A DNA stretch of 64,000 bases from Tritrichomonas musculus (lineage: Eukaryota > Parabasalia > Tritrichomonadida > Tritrichomonadidae). The stretch's first letter is position 1. Each line of letters opens with the position of its first letter. A program made the position numbers and the translations under genes. Location: assembly GCA_039105265.1 (NCBI GenBank), contig JAPFFF010000048.1, positions 434,001 through 498,000 of the forward strand, written 5' to 3'. Under the pieces are notes generated by a model. It saw only the letters and a program-made list of their open reading frames with translations, did no database searches and was not told where the DNA came from. This document shows, in pieces, positions 54,744 through 63,882 of the stretch.

Positions 54744-57700
54744 TTAGCGCATGAAAATAGCCAATGTATGTTCGTTTATTTTTGCACTGACTGTTCCCAC
54801 AATACTTTGTTGAATCTTCAAAGTCATTCCTAAATCCTCGTCCAAAATCCTTCCGTCATATAGAATTACATCTCCTATTTGATACAAATTAGCGTCATCG
54901 CAAGCAAAAAGAACGTCTCCGTGTGAAGCGAATTTGACGCATCCGTTTTCTGAATCTACCTCTACAATGACACCAACAAATTCCTTCCATGAACCGTCTA
55001 TGATTACAGAGCAAATACAGTCTGTGGTGTCTTCTGCTGTCGAACTGACGAACATATTTTTTTGTTGGTCTCTTTTATACACATGGCCTGATAAAAATAC
55101 TGGTTTTCCAATCTTATAGTCCGATATTTCTTCACCCGCTTCTATCGGGGCATAATGAGTAATTGTATTTGAGCCGTTTGATGTTATTTTGCCATTGACA
55201 TATAAATTTGAATCAATTGTTGTATTTCTTGCAGTACCAAACATTTGAAAAGATTGAAATTTATAACCATCAACATATATATCCAAATTCCCACTATCAG
55301 CAACTTTTGAAGATTTATATTCAAAATCAGTATTATATACATCATTATATCCAAAACTAATTGAAGTAATAACATTAGCATCAACAGAACTATAAAATTT
55401 AGCTATATTACTTGATGGACTAGTTATTTCTAATAAACTATTTTTCTTTATATAACCCGACAAATCAACAGGTTCAGGAATTTCACTCTTCACTTGGTCA
55501 ATAGCACGGGTCAATTCTGTTTTCTGAGCAAATTTAGCATCAACATATTTAACCGAAGTAATCATATTATCATTCACAGGTTGGCTGCTGATTAATGTGA
55601 TAGATGCATCATATATATTAGTCAATGTATCATCCTCAGCTCTCAATGAAACAATACGTGAAAGTACACGAATATCTATCGATTCACTTGACTCACTACT
55701 TACTGATTTGTATATGAGATTTCCACCCTTTCGTCCAGAATAAGTATATTCAGCTTCTTCATATGATGTATCTTCGGTATTTCGTTTGAACTTTACGATT
55801 ATATTTTTAGTTGTTAATACTCTTCTTATATATTCATCTGGGATTACACCACCACTATCATTCTGTATACATTGAAATATGATTTGTTCTGGACTTTCAT
55901 CAACAACATTCAAGTCTTTTATAAATGGTGATTCGATTTGTGCTCTAATGAAATTATATGCTATAGGATTATTATTTATATGTGATGTAATATATGATGT
56001 ATATACAATTTGTCCATCATCATGACGCCATATTATTGAATCAATGCGTTTACCATTGCTATTAAGCCTGTCCATTCTATCATAAGTGCTAGTAGAGCCA
56101 GTTGGTTTAAATATTACATCAATATGCATTATATCATCATCTTGATTATCTCCCCAATTAACATCAAATACCAAATGAACTCCAGCATTGGATAGTTTAG
56201 GGGTAATATATGCACCGTCATATAAGTTTGCTGGATATTCAATACTTAATTCAGTACCATATAATGCAGTACTCAGTGTAGATTCATTAACCAAGTCTGT
56301 TGGAATCTCTGTTTTTAACACATATTTTCCATCCGCTTCTTCCTTTGAAATATATTCCGATAAATCGACTGTTTTGAGCTGTTTCATATGATTATCTATC
56401 AATTTTTTGACTGCCTTTGCCGTAATCAGCTGTTTATTAGTCAGTTCTTCGCCCAACAAAATCGGTTTTTGTTCTTTTGTCATCGACATAATCCAAGCAG
56501 CTGAAGGACAATTTTCTGCATATACATCTAAATACGGAATATTTATTCGAAAATCTTCATACTCTCCGTCTATTTTAATCTCCTCATTGTCATCAACTCC
56601 ATAACAAAGAAATCGGAAACATTTCTTGTCAAACGCCTCTATTTCTTCAATAAATTCCAGCGCTGTTCGAATCTCTCTTGGAGCAGCAAGAACATCAACG
56701 TCCCGAACTATCGCCTCCGCTCCTTCCGAAACCTCTTCACCAGCAAAACAAAAGCTTTTCACCTTTGATATTCCCTTTGCCGCCAACGATAAAAGCGCAT
56801 TTGGACCGCCCACAAAATTTACTGTGGCACCAGCTATACAAACAACATCTTTGACATAATCAAACCAATTTGTCTTGTTTTTCATATCGTTTAGTTGTTT
56901 TTGGAGGTTTGAATAAAGATTTTGCAACTCAGATATTCTATTATTTGCTATATCTACAGTATTTCCCAAAGAATTTAGAACAAAAAGATGAGACTCAATA
57001 TTTTCCCCAATAACGACACCAGAAGTCTGTATATTACAGTTTGTGTATAAAGTACTGCATGCTTCAGGTCTTGGTACGACAGAATAATACCCACATCCTG
57101 CCAGGAACTCAAAAGTATTTCCTCCTTCTTTATACGAAACATCTGGTATCGGAAAAATTACTTCTTTGTCAGAGGGCATATAAAGTATCAGGCCGTAAGG
57201 AGGATTCCCAATATCTATTCGGCTATTGTAGTGGAAAGGAATATATTTATAACAATTTTCTGAAACAACTTTATAGCACGATTCTGACTCATAACTACTA
57301 TGAGAATACCCAAATTCCGAGACATATTCTATTCCGTTTATATTTAGACTTGCCGAAAAATTACATGACTCTTTCTTGTTACATTTCAGTAGAACACTCC
57401 AATATCCGTCCTTATCTTCGTATTTTGCCACTTCGCAATCGTTAAATGTACAAAGTCCTTTCTCAACAATGACTTCAAAAGGATTTTTGTCGGAATAATT
57501 GTGTATCCAATTCCTTAGGACGTATCGATTTGTGTCGTTTTGCTCAATGAAAATTCCTTGATATGTATGTTTGAAGAACTCAGTTTCTCCTTTGATTGAT
57601 TTGGAGCCAGGAATATTGTATGACAAATTATTGCCGACCCATTCATTATTTTGCTTTGTGAGTTTGAAATCTGTACCAAATACCTCATCATGGAACTCAA

Positions 57701-58499
57701 AAGTTTGTCCATCTAGGAGCTTGTCAAATTCTTCTGTTCCGGGAATATAGCCCCAATCAGCATAATAATACTGTTCATTTTCTGTGCAGCCAAACGACTT
57801 CATCTCATAGAAATTCGGTAAAGGAGAAGTATAAAGTTTGAGACAATTTTCTGCATCGATATTATTACATTTGATATTTATGAGTCCAGATTCCTTGTTT
57901 GAAATATATTGCTTCACCCTTCCTGTGAAATTTATTTTCATGAAACCAGAAGTAAAGAGGTCAAAAGGATTATCAAGAGATTCCTTACTCATATAAATTC
58001 GGGCTGATAATTCGTTTTCAATATAGGAAATTGCGTTATTTGAGTCGATTTTGGGATTCGTAAATTTGCCTGTTTTTGTATCTATTTTTGCTTCCCCAAA
58101 CGTTGAACAGTTTATTGTAAAAACATTTCCTGAATAGTCAGATGGAATATCTATTTTAATTTCCAATATATTGTATTCGTCATTTTCTGCTTTCGACAAG
58201 GAGTTTAAATCAAGGGAATAGGCGTCAAGACCATCTTCATATGATAATTCATTAACTGAACCAGGGGACATTTCCAAAGAGGTTATTCGTTCTTCATGAT
58301 TGCTCAGAGCTTCCGCATGATTGATTAATTGAGATTTCAGAGAGATTCCTCCAAAATTTATATCTTCTCCAACGGTCAAATCTTGTTCGATATCAGCTGT
58401 TTTGGCGCTTATTTCATCACAATTTATTGAGGAAGGATTCTTTGAACCACCTATAAATGCACCGTCTAAAGCGTTCTGTTTAGTCAGTATTGCAGTCAT
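54744..58499 (-). CDS. Fibre-like modular protein of Maverick A
   Basis: 1,251 residues from the Met at 58499 (MTAILTKQNALDGAF); an upstream Met at 58526 overlaps the divergent gene. The N-terminal region carries an attachment-like ISAKTADIEQDLTVGEDINFGG pattern and a coiled coil, then a long Cys-containing beta-rich region, a coiled coil at about 525-550 (ISELQNLYSNLQKQLNDMK), a hydrophobic stretch, then EYISKEEADGKYVLKTEIP. The cassette at 55520-56312 is almost identical to B 41967-42770, and the C-terminal domain is homologous to B. A role in host attachment is inferred. Composition changes abruptly at the cassette edges. Confidence 0.75.
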   Translation of the reverse strand: MTAILTKQNALDGAFIGGSKNPSSINCDEISAKTADIEQDLTVGEDINFGGISLKSQLINHAEALSNHEERITSLEMSPGSVNELSYEDGLDAYSLDLNSLSKAENDEYNILEIKIDIPSDYSGNVFTINCSTFGEAKIDTKTGKFTNPKIDSNNAISYIENELSARIYMSKESLDNPFDLFTSGFMKINFTGRVKQYISNKESGLINIKCNNIDAENCLKLYTSPLPNFYEMKSFGCTENEQYYYADWGYIPGTEEFDKLLDGQTFEFHDEVFGTDFKLTKQNNEWVGNNLSYNIPGSKSIKGETEFFKHTYQGIFIEQNDTNRYVLRNWIHNYSDKNPFEVIVEKGLCTFNDCEVAKYEDKDGYWSVLLKCNKKESCNFSASLNINGIEYVSEFGYSHSSYESESCYKVVSENCYKYIPFHYNSRIDIGNPPYGLILYMPSDKEVIFPIPDVSYKEGGNTFEFLAGCGYYSVVPRPEACSTLYTNCNIQTSGVVIGENIESHLFVLNSLGNTVDIANNRISELQNLYSNLQKQLNDMKNKTNWFDYVKDVVCIAGATVNFVGGPNALLSLAAKGISKVKSFCFAGEEVSEGAEAIVRDVDVLAAPREIRTALEFIEEIEAFDKKCFRFLCYGVDDNEEIKIDGEYEDFRINIPYLDVYAENCPSAAWIMSMTKEQKPILLGEELTNKQLITAKAVKKLIDNHMKQLKTVDLSEYISKEEADGKYVLKTEIPTDLVNESTLSTALYGTELSIEYPANLYDGAYITPKLSNAGVHLVFDVNWGDNQDDDIMHIDVIFKPTGSTSTYDRMDRLNSNGKRIDSIIWRHDDGQIVYTSYITSHINNNPIAYNFIRAQIESPFIKDLNVVDESPEQIIFQCIQNDSGGVIPDEYIRRVLTTKNIIVKFKRNTEDTSYEEAEYTYSGRKGGNLIYKSVSSESSESIDIRVLSRIVSLRAEDDTLTNIYDASITLISSQPVNDNMITSVKYVDAKFAQKTELTRAIDQVKSEIPEPVDLSGYIKKNSLLEITSPSSNIAKFYSSVDANVITSISFGYNDVYNTDFEYKSSKVADSGNLDIYVDGYKFQSFQMFGTARNTTIDSNLYVNGKITSNGSNTITHYAPIEAGEEISDYKIGKPVFLSGHVYKRDQQKNMFVSSTAEDTTDCICSVIIDGSWKEFVGVIVEVDSENGCVKFASHGDVLFACDDANLYQIGDVILYDGRILDEDLGMTLKIQQSIVGTVSAKINEHTLAIFMR
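55184..56312 (-). other. AT-rich recombinant cassette in fibre gene A
   Basis: Codons in this stretch use the AT-rich style of element B while both flanks use the A style. From 55520 to 56312 the protein is near-identical to B residues about 512-780. The inner part (55184-55520) is B-like in composition but has no match in the B fibre of this window, suggesting a donor related to but not identical with B. Confidence 0.75.
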
Positions 58500-58513
58500 T
58501 TTAAAATAAATAA

Positions 58514-58846
58514 ATGCCCAAGACATACTTCATTACCAAGAAATACAACAATATTTTGCCCTCAGAATTCACAAATTCATTGAATAAAAGATATATTTCC
58601 TTCCAATATTGTCGAGCCACCTGTAATGGATATCTGGACGGAGAAACAGAAATGCACGCTTCATTTATTCAAAGAGATGAGTACGAAGATTCTCTTGTCT
58701 GGTATGCTAATTTGACTCCTCCGGACGATAATAGGAAATACGAATTTGTCGGGACAAAAAGAGAGTTTAGGATATGGTTTACAGACGCAGAAGGGAACGA
58801 AATAAAGCCTGACAATTTCACTGTTTTCTTGAAGTTAGAGTACTGA
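58514..58846 (+). CDS. WFTD-family small protein of Maverick A
   Basis: 110 residues, homologous to B 36636-36986: YFITKKYNNILPSEFTNSLNKRYISFQYC, then KREFRIWFTDAEGNEIKPDNF and a hydrophobic LKLEY end. It is divergent from the fibre gene with 14 nt between starts and convergent with the capsid gene. Its place between fibre and capsid genes suggests a vertex or fibre-linked part; this is inference. Confidence 0.75.
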   Translation: MPKTYFITKKYNNILPSEFTNSLNKRYISFQYCRATCNGYLDGETEMHASFIQRDEYEDSLVWYANLTPPDDNRKYEFVGTKREFRIWFTDAEGNEIKPDNFTVFLKLEY

Positions 58847-58885
58847 GGATGTGCAAAAAAAATATTTTTTTAGACTATTTGTTGC

Positions 58886-60775
58886 TTAAGCGTAGCCTGT
58901 TGGAACGCCAGTCTGATAATATTCGACTCCATTAACGCTCCAAGTGAAATATGTATCAGAACAGACCCAGGCTTCTGGCGACGGAGGATGCATGTTGGGA
59001 TATTCTGGGTCGGGAATAAAGTATGTGTCATCATCCCCACGATACATTGGCTGACCTCTGAACGTAACGGTTATTGAAGTACTTCCTGTGTCTATTCCGT
59101 CAAATACATAGCCGGCATTGCTCCTTTCGAGTTGGAAATTTATGCCAAAAGATGTCCCGTCAGAGCGGCAATTTGTATATCTTTTTCCTGTTGCTGGGTC
59201 GTTTAATGGCTGTGTGAAAGAGTCTTCAAATTCTTGTGTGGCTTCTAAGGCTCCATCTAGTTCGTTTGCGATAAGCTGATGTTGATAAAATCTTGCAGCA
59301 CAAGTATTGGCAAATTCAGTGTCTGGATATGTTCTTTTATTGACTACAAGCTGGACATTTTGATACATAATATTGTCGAAACAAGTAATGTCGGCAGGAG
59401 ATTTTGGAAACATCATCGTGATATTTGTCGCATTTCTCAATGGAATTGACTTACTGATTTCGAGACCGTTTACTTTGGCGGTTCCTTCGAATATTTCTCT
59501 TGTAAGTTCCTGAGACGGAATCAATAAAGGAGTCTGTAATTCTCTGACAAGTCCTTGATAAACATCTGGTTTGAGACCAAAACCTGCCAAATTTGAACGA
59601 CCCAATTGAATAGTTCCTCCAAGGACATCTAAAGTAATTTTCTCTGTTTTGAGATTTATATTGTCCGATTTTGTTGAGGCAAGTAAGGCTCCTTTCAATT
59701 CACTTTTGATAATTTTGACAGTATCTCCTGGATCCAATGGTTTGTCTGGATTAGCTGCTGCGATTAATTCTGCAAATTCTCTTTTATTGACATCATCTCT
59801 TGAAACTCCATATTTTGTAAATTCTTCGTCAGTATATCCGAAATCAATTGTTGGATGTTCCAAAACATCGTCATCATAGACATTTGCGCCTTTGTATCTT
59901 TGGTATTCGATATGAAGTTTTTGGGAAGGAGTTGGTTTGGCGGAATAATGAGAAACAATGACAGATGGACGGCCTATTTGAGTGAATTTTCTTGAGATTG
60001 GGATGACAGAAGGCATTTCTTCAGCAATTTCTTTGTCTTCCAAAAATTGTAGAGTTTCCTTAACGATATTTGGATTGATTTGTGCCCAGACAAGAGCGCG
60101 TAAAGATGTTTTGACCTCTTCTTCTATCTCTCCACAAATTGCGTTTGGATATAACTGCCATGCCTGAAGAGCCAGTTGGTCGACAAATGGGATGGTTAAT
60201 TCAATGGTAAATTTATGTGGTTGTCCATCAGCAATATCCTTTAAATCGACATAACAACCGCAAACTGAAGGGGAGAATTGACTGACATTTTCCCAAGTAG
60301 AATGAGAATATTTTGATGTTGCTTTTGCGTCACGAGGTTTGATGGAATTATAGGCGAAAGATTCTCTTTGGAGTTCGTCTTGTCGATATGCGCCTAAGAG
60401 TTTATCATTTATCCAGAAGCGACAATCTTCATAAAATTTTACAGCATTCTTGAATCCGACAAATATTTTCATCAATCCATTTGTATCTGCAGATACGTCA
60501 ATGGGCTGGGACAATTTAATGATAAAGTCAAGGAGAATTGTGGTAAAAGACTTTTCAATTTGGGTGATTGTATGGCCGGAATGAGATAATTTGATACGTG
60601 TTTTTGTGCCGACTGGGAGTGGGGCGTCTTTGTCTTTGAACTCTTCCATAACGAAAGAAAATGTATTATCTCCTCCATTTCTTTGAATGAGATTTCGTAA
60701 TTTTGACTGGAAAAATGAGAGAACATCGCCTTCATCATTTCCTAAATTTTTTGTCTGTGCGTTGTAGTAGGTCAT
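58886..60775 (-). CDS. Major capsid protein of Maverick A
   Basis: 629 residues from the Met at 60775 (MTYYNAQTKNLG). The longer frame to 61000 overlaps the divergent gene at 60846 and adds a hydrophobic stretch that is only its antisense. It matches the B capsid protein throughout: LMKIFVGFKNAVKFYED, RESFAYNSIKPRDAK, WENVSQFSPSVCGCYVDL, FVDQLALQAWQLYPNAICGE, FGLKPDVYQGLVRELQTPLLIPSQ, IPLRNATNITMMFPK, FEDSFTQPLNDPATGKRYTN and RSNAGYVFDGIDTG. It should form the icosahedral shell. It appears intact. Confidence 0.85.
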   Translation of the reverse strand: MTYYNAQTKNLGNDEGDVLSFFQSKLRNLIQRNGGDNTFSFVMEEFKDKDAPLPVGTKTRIKLSHSGHTITQIEKSFTTILLDFIIKLSQPIDVSADTNGLMKIFVGFKNAVKFYEDCRFWINDKLLGAYRQDELQRESFAYNSIKPRDAKATSKYSHSTWENVSQFSPSVCGCYVDLKDIADGQPHKFTIELTIPFVDQLALQAWQLYPNAICGEIEEEVKTSLRALVWAQINPNIVKETLQFLEDKEIAEEMPSVIPISRKFTQIGRPSVIVSHYSAKPTPSQKLHIEYQRYKGANVYDDDVLEHPTIDFGYTDEEFTKYGVSRDDVNKREFAELIAAANPDKPLDPGDTVKIIKSELKGALLASTKSDNINLKTEKITLDVLGGTIQLGRSNLAGFGLKPDVYQGLVRELQTPLLIPSQELTREIFEGTAKVNGLEISKSIPLRNATNITMMFPKSPADITCFDNIMYQNVQLVVNKRTYPDTEFANTCAARFYQHQLIANELDGALEATQEFEDSFTQPLNDPATGKRYTNCRSDGTSFGINFQLERSNAGYVFDGIDTGSTSITVTFRGQPMYRGDDDTYFIPDPEYPNMHPPSPEAWVCSDTYFTWSVNGVEYYQTGVPTGYA

Positions 60776-60845
60776 TTGATTTAATATAAAAATGACAATA
60801 AAGGAGTTGTAAAGTTTGTTATATGAACATTTTACTAAAAAGGAA

Positions 60846-61148
60846 ATGGCATTCGGAAGTTGGTTTAAAAACATCATTAACGGAGCAAAAAACGTAATCG
60901 GAAAAGCATTACCGGTACTGAAAAAAGGCGCTGAAATCGTGTCAAAAGTCGCTCCAGTACTAGGTGGGGCAATAGGAGGACCTGTAGGAAATGTAATCAA
61001 TAAAATAGGCGATTATGCAGGAAAATTTGCTGGAGGAAATAAGGCGTTGGGAGTAAACGGCGCGGGGATAAGAAATAATAATTGGTCTCAGCCTATTAGC
61101 GGACCTGTAGGAAATCCAGGAAGATTTGATATTCCTTTGTTGAAGTAA
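60846..61148 (+). CDS. Small amphipathic capsid-associated protein of Maverick A
   Basis: 100 residues from the Met at 60846 (MAFGSWFKNIINGAKNVIG), preceded by AAAAAGGAA as is the next gene. Basic amphipathic N-terminal half (KKGAEIVSKVAPVLGGAIGGPVGNVI), Gly-rich middle, and a Pro/Gly-rich tail GPVGNPGRFDIPLL. It is divergent from the capsid gene, as the B counterpart at 33232 is. By analogy with adenovirus minor proteins it may act on membranes or sit inside the capsid. Confidence 0.7.
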   Translation: MAFGSWFKNIINGAKNVIGKALPVLKKGAEIVSKVAPVLGGAIGGPVGNVINKIGDYAGKFAGGNKALGVNGAGIRNNNWSQPISGPVGNPGRFDIPLLK

Positions 61149-61180
61149 GATGAATTTTATTTGTGTTTATTGAAAAGGAA

Positions 61181-61543
61181 ATGAACGACATCAAAGTAAT
61201 CGAGCCTATCTCAAAGCATACGAAAGAGTTTGATACAGTTGATGAATTCAATTTATACTATAACAAGAATAAAGAAAAGATGGATAAACTTACGACGCAT
61301 AAACTCAATAAATTATATCTCATAAAAGGGTATCGAATAACTAGAATCAAGAACGTGTTGAGTCTCAAAAAAATGAAGCAAAATTCACAATATGAAATTG
61401 ACTTTGGCAACGAGCTAGATGAACTAAAAAAAGAGATACAGCAAATGAAAGAGACAATAAATAACATCATCCATTTCTTAAATCCTCAGACTGAAATTGA
61501 GGTTTCTCCTCCCTCTGATACCTGTACAATTAGGCAGGAATGA
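61181..61543 (+). CDS. Coiled-coil protein of Maverick A (EEFNLYY family)
   Basis: 120 residues from the Met at 61181 (MNDIKVIEPISKH), preceded by GAAAAGGAA. FDTVDEFNLYYNKNKEKMDKLTTHKLNKLYLI matches B FKSIEEFNLFYQKNIEQM...LNKIYKI; the second half is a coiled coil (ELDELKKEIQQMKETINNI). The 3' end overlaps the ATPase gene by 58 nt in convergent orientation. Order (amphipathic protein, this gene) is the same as in B. Confidence 0.72.
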   Translation: MNDIKVIEPISKHTKEFDTVDEFNLYYNKNKEKMDKLTTHKLNKLYLIKGYRITRIKNVLSLKKMKQNSQYEIDFGNELDELKKEIQQMKETINNIIHFLNPQTEIEVSPPSDTCTIRQE

Positions 61544-62301
61544 GAATCTGGATTGTAATTTTTTTCTTCAGATAATTGCCTGTACAAATTGTAGAACTCC
61601 TCAAAGTCCAAATTACTTGCTGATTGGGAATAAATATAGTGCAGTTGTTGACGGTTGAAGCAAGGAAAAACGAACAAAGTTGTAATCTCATTTTTGATAT
61701 GTGGTTTGATGCCTTTCCATCCTTGAATCAATAAAAAGTAGGAAATATTTGTGTGTCTGCATCTTCGGAGCTGTTGAGAGAAAAACGATTCTTCGGAAGA
61801 AAATAGTTTGTTGTTTGAAATATCATCAAAAAGTATCAGTGTATGGAGGAAATCTTTACTGAAATCAGTAATATGAAGCACCTTAAACATATCATTTTTT
61901 TGTCCATCATCTAGTTGTTCTTCCAATCCTTCTCGCTTGACAAGATAGTAGAGGTTTTTTGCAGCAATTAATTCAGTGATAAAATCGACTGCCATCTTCT
62001 CGGAAACGGTAATATATGGTATTTTGATGAGGTGTTTGAGAGATTGGAAACTCCTATCATTTTCGTCGCCATTTTTCGTGATATAGATTAGTAAGTGGTG
62101 TGTTTTTATTAATCCTATTTTGATGATTTCTTGGAGAGCGATGACAGTTTTTCCAGAATTTTGTTTCCCAACCACGACATTTACAGAATTGTATTTGATA
62201 TGAATATCATCGTGAATTGGCTCGATTAAAGCACCCGATAAATTGTTTGCGTTTTGTTTCAGAGTTTCTGAGACAAGAGAATTTATTACTTTTAAACTCA
62301 T
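61486..62301 (-). CDS. Packaging ATPase (FtsK/HerA type) of Maverick A
   Basis: 271 residues, intact. Walker A NVVVGKQNSGKTVIAL (about residue 40), Walker B-like HTLILFDDISNNKL (about 160), then QLRRCRHTNISYFLLIQGWKGIKP and FPCFNRQQLHYIYSQSASNLDFEEFYNLYR, which parallels the B and C proteins (QLRHK..., SRQKLxYIYQQVxxPxxFEELW). It is shorter than B because it lacks the long acidic N-terminus. It should package DNA. It is the last recognised gene of element A. Confidence 0.85.
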   Translation of the reverse strand: MSLKVINSLVSETLKQNANNLSGALIEPIHDDIHIKYNSVNVVVGKQNSGKTVIALQEIIKIGLIKTHHLLIYITKNGDENDRSFQSLKHLIKIPYITVSEKMAVDFITELIAAKNLYYLVKREGLEEQLDDGQKNDMFKVLHITDFSKDFLHTLILFDDISNNKLFSSEESFFSQQLRRCRHTNISYFLLIQGWKGIKPHIKNEITTLFVFPCFNRQQLHYIYSQSASNLDFEEFYNLYRQLSEEKNYNPDSHSCLIVQVSEGGETSISV

Positions 62302-62350
62302 TTATTCCCCAAAAGACTGCAAAAAAATAAGTGAAGATTTATTGGATTTT

Positions 62351-62800
62351 TTATGCATGGAGTTGTGCAGCAGCTTCGTCATCATACATCCAAGCATCAT
62401 TATCTTCCCAATTGCCTTGGCCTTCTTGAGTCCATTGATTGTCAGGATGATTTTGTTCTAAATAATCGAAATCATTAATTTCTGGTGGTTGTGTGTTGTG
62501 TCCTTCGAATATTTCTGGCTTCTGTAATGTTTGTGCTGCGTGGAGAATGGCATATACGGTATGATTAGCTATGATGTTTGAAAAGGCTTTTCTCTGTTGT
62601 TCATCATGACCATCTCTTATGTATAGAGTGTGGGCTATTAAATCACTAACAAGATCATCAATTAGTTGTTTGTTCTTTTTCTTCAATTTATCGAAATCTT
62701 TACTATTTGGATCGACATTGCCTAATCCGGACCTTAATATAAAAACATGTATAATATAATAATTCCACATCATAGCACATGCCTTACTGTAAATCTGCAT
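62351..62800 (-). CDS. Hypothetical protein with acidic Trp/Asn-rich tail
   Basis: 149 residues: helical N-terminal 90 residues (DKLKKKNKQLIDDLVSDLIAHTLY, IIANHTVYAILHAAQTLQ) and a C-terminal acidic tail with QWTQEGQGNWEDNDAWMYDDEA. It lies 50 nt beyond the ATPase on the same strand, so may be the outermost gene of element A, or a separate gene. No homologue was seen in B, C or D. Confidence 0.5.
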   Translation of the reverse strand: MQIYSKACAMMWNYYIIHVFILRSGLGNVDPNSKDFDKLKKKNKQLIDDLVSDLIAHTLYIRDGHDEQQRKAFSNIIANHTVYAILHAAQTLQKPEIFEGHNTQPPEINDFDYLEQNHPDNQWTQEGQGNWEDNDAWMYDDEAAAQLHA

Positions 62801-62898
62801 CTTGTATTTGCTAAGTGGTTTTTGCGTTATGTTTCCGATAGAGTTGTTGGTGATTAATTTACCGATTGCGTGATCGAACGCCTTTCAGTAGTATAGTA

Positions 62899-62967
62899 TA
62901 GGCTGGGATTCATTCTTCACCCCAGCCTACACTGCTCGCCACCAAGCTCAGGTACGCCTTCGCTTGG
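62899..62967. repeat. Two adjacent GC-rich hairpins near end of element A
   Basis: TAGGCTGGG pairs perfectly with CCCAGCCTA (62899-62929), and CCAAGC with GCTTGG (62942-62967). This is a GC-rich island in AT-rich DNA. About 55 nt further, ACACTCTCT at 63014-63022 mirrors the AGAGAGT terminus of element B, so the right end of A might lie here. Confidence 0.6.
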
Positions 62968-63029
62968 GCCTCGCTACCCGGCCAAATACCCTCTGAAAAC
63001 CTATCGTAAGTACACACTCTCTACTTTCA

Positions 63030-63800
63030 CTATTCCACCAATGTCATTTCCAAGGTATGGAGTAGTTTTTGAGCTTTCTAATGGTGTTTTTTGAATTCTA
63101 CACCCGAAAATACGGTATTTCTTGTATAGGCACGACCTCGAAATATTAAGTAGAAATTGATTTAATATTTTCTCTCAAATATTTATATGCCAGTAGTATA
63201 TTTTTTTCTCTCAAATATTTTGAAAAGATTTTATAAAAATATTCTTAAAAAGTTAACTAGACACCAAGATATTTTAATATTATTTTTCACTTTTTGAATT
63301 TAAATTTTTATTATTTTATTATGGATTTTAATTAATTTTTCAAAATTTTTGTTCCACTTTTTGAATTTAAATTTTCTTCTTGCACAAGCTTGCTCAGTCT
63401 TGTTCAAGCTTGCTCAAGCTTGCGCATGTCAAACGTTTGTCAACCTTATGTCAAACGCAAGTCAATCCTAAAATTTTCATCCAAAATTGATAAATAAAAT
63501 TTTTCCTTTAAAATTAAAATATTTGTGAAAGAAAATTTTATTAATAAATTGATAGATAAAATTTTTTATTATTTTTACAAGTTTATGGTTATAATTTATT
63601 AAAATTAATTTTTATAAAAAATGTCGGACTTTCTATTTTTCGAACCATGTAACTTTCCACCAAATATTACCATTGAGTTATGACCCCATACAAGAATATT
63701 TTTGGATGGTTTATTTTTAAAACTAAATTCTGAATATATTCTTTGAGTTATTACAATATATTTCAATATTTATTTGGTTTTATATTTATTCAAAATCGAG
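63030..63800. other. Gene-free AT-rich region with short repeats
   Basis: No convincing gene. CACTTTTTGAATTTAAATTTT occurs twice (63287 and 63357), followed by a CAAGCTTGCTCA repeat (63384-63430) and a GTCAAACG repeat (63427-63465). The rest is AT-rich. AGTAGTATAT at 63193 recalls the string in the B terminal repeats. Confidence 0.5.
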
Positions 63801-63815
63801 TTTCCTTCTTTGTCT

Positions 63816-63882
63816 ATGCGTGTGTCGTAATGGTTAAACTCCCTACCTAACATCCTAGGTTCGACATATATCCGGAACGCAT
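63816..63882 (+). other. tRNA-like sequence, possibly degenerate
   Basis: ATGCGT (63816-63821) is complementary to ACGCAT (63877-63882). Between them lie an A-box-like GTCGTAATGGTTAA and a B-box-like GGTTCGA, and a T-run follows directly. T-arm and anticodon stems do not fold well by eye and the length (67 nt) is short, so this may be a decayed tRNA gene or a tRNA-derived repeat. Confidence 0.3.

Noticed and set aside
58886-61000. Long form of capsid A starting at 61000
   Set aside because: The extra N-terminus is antisense to the well-supported gene at 60846; homology begins near the Met at 60775.
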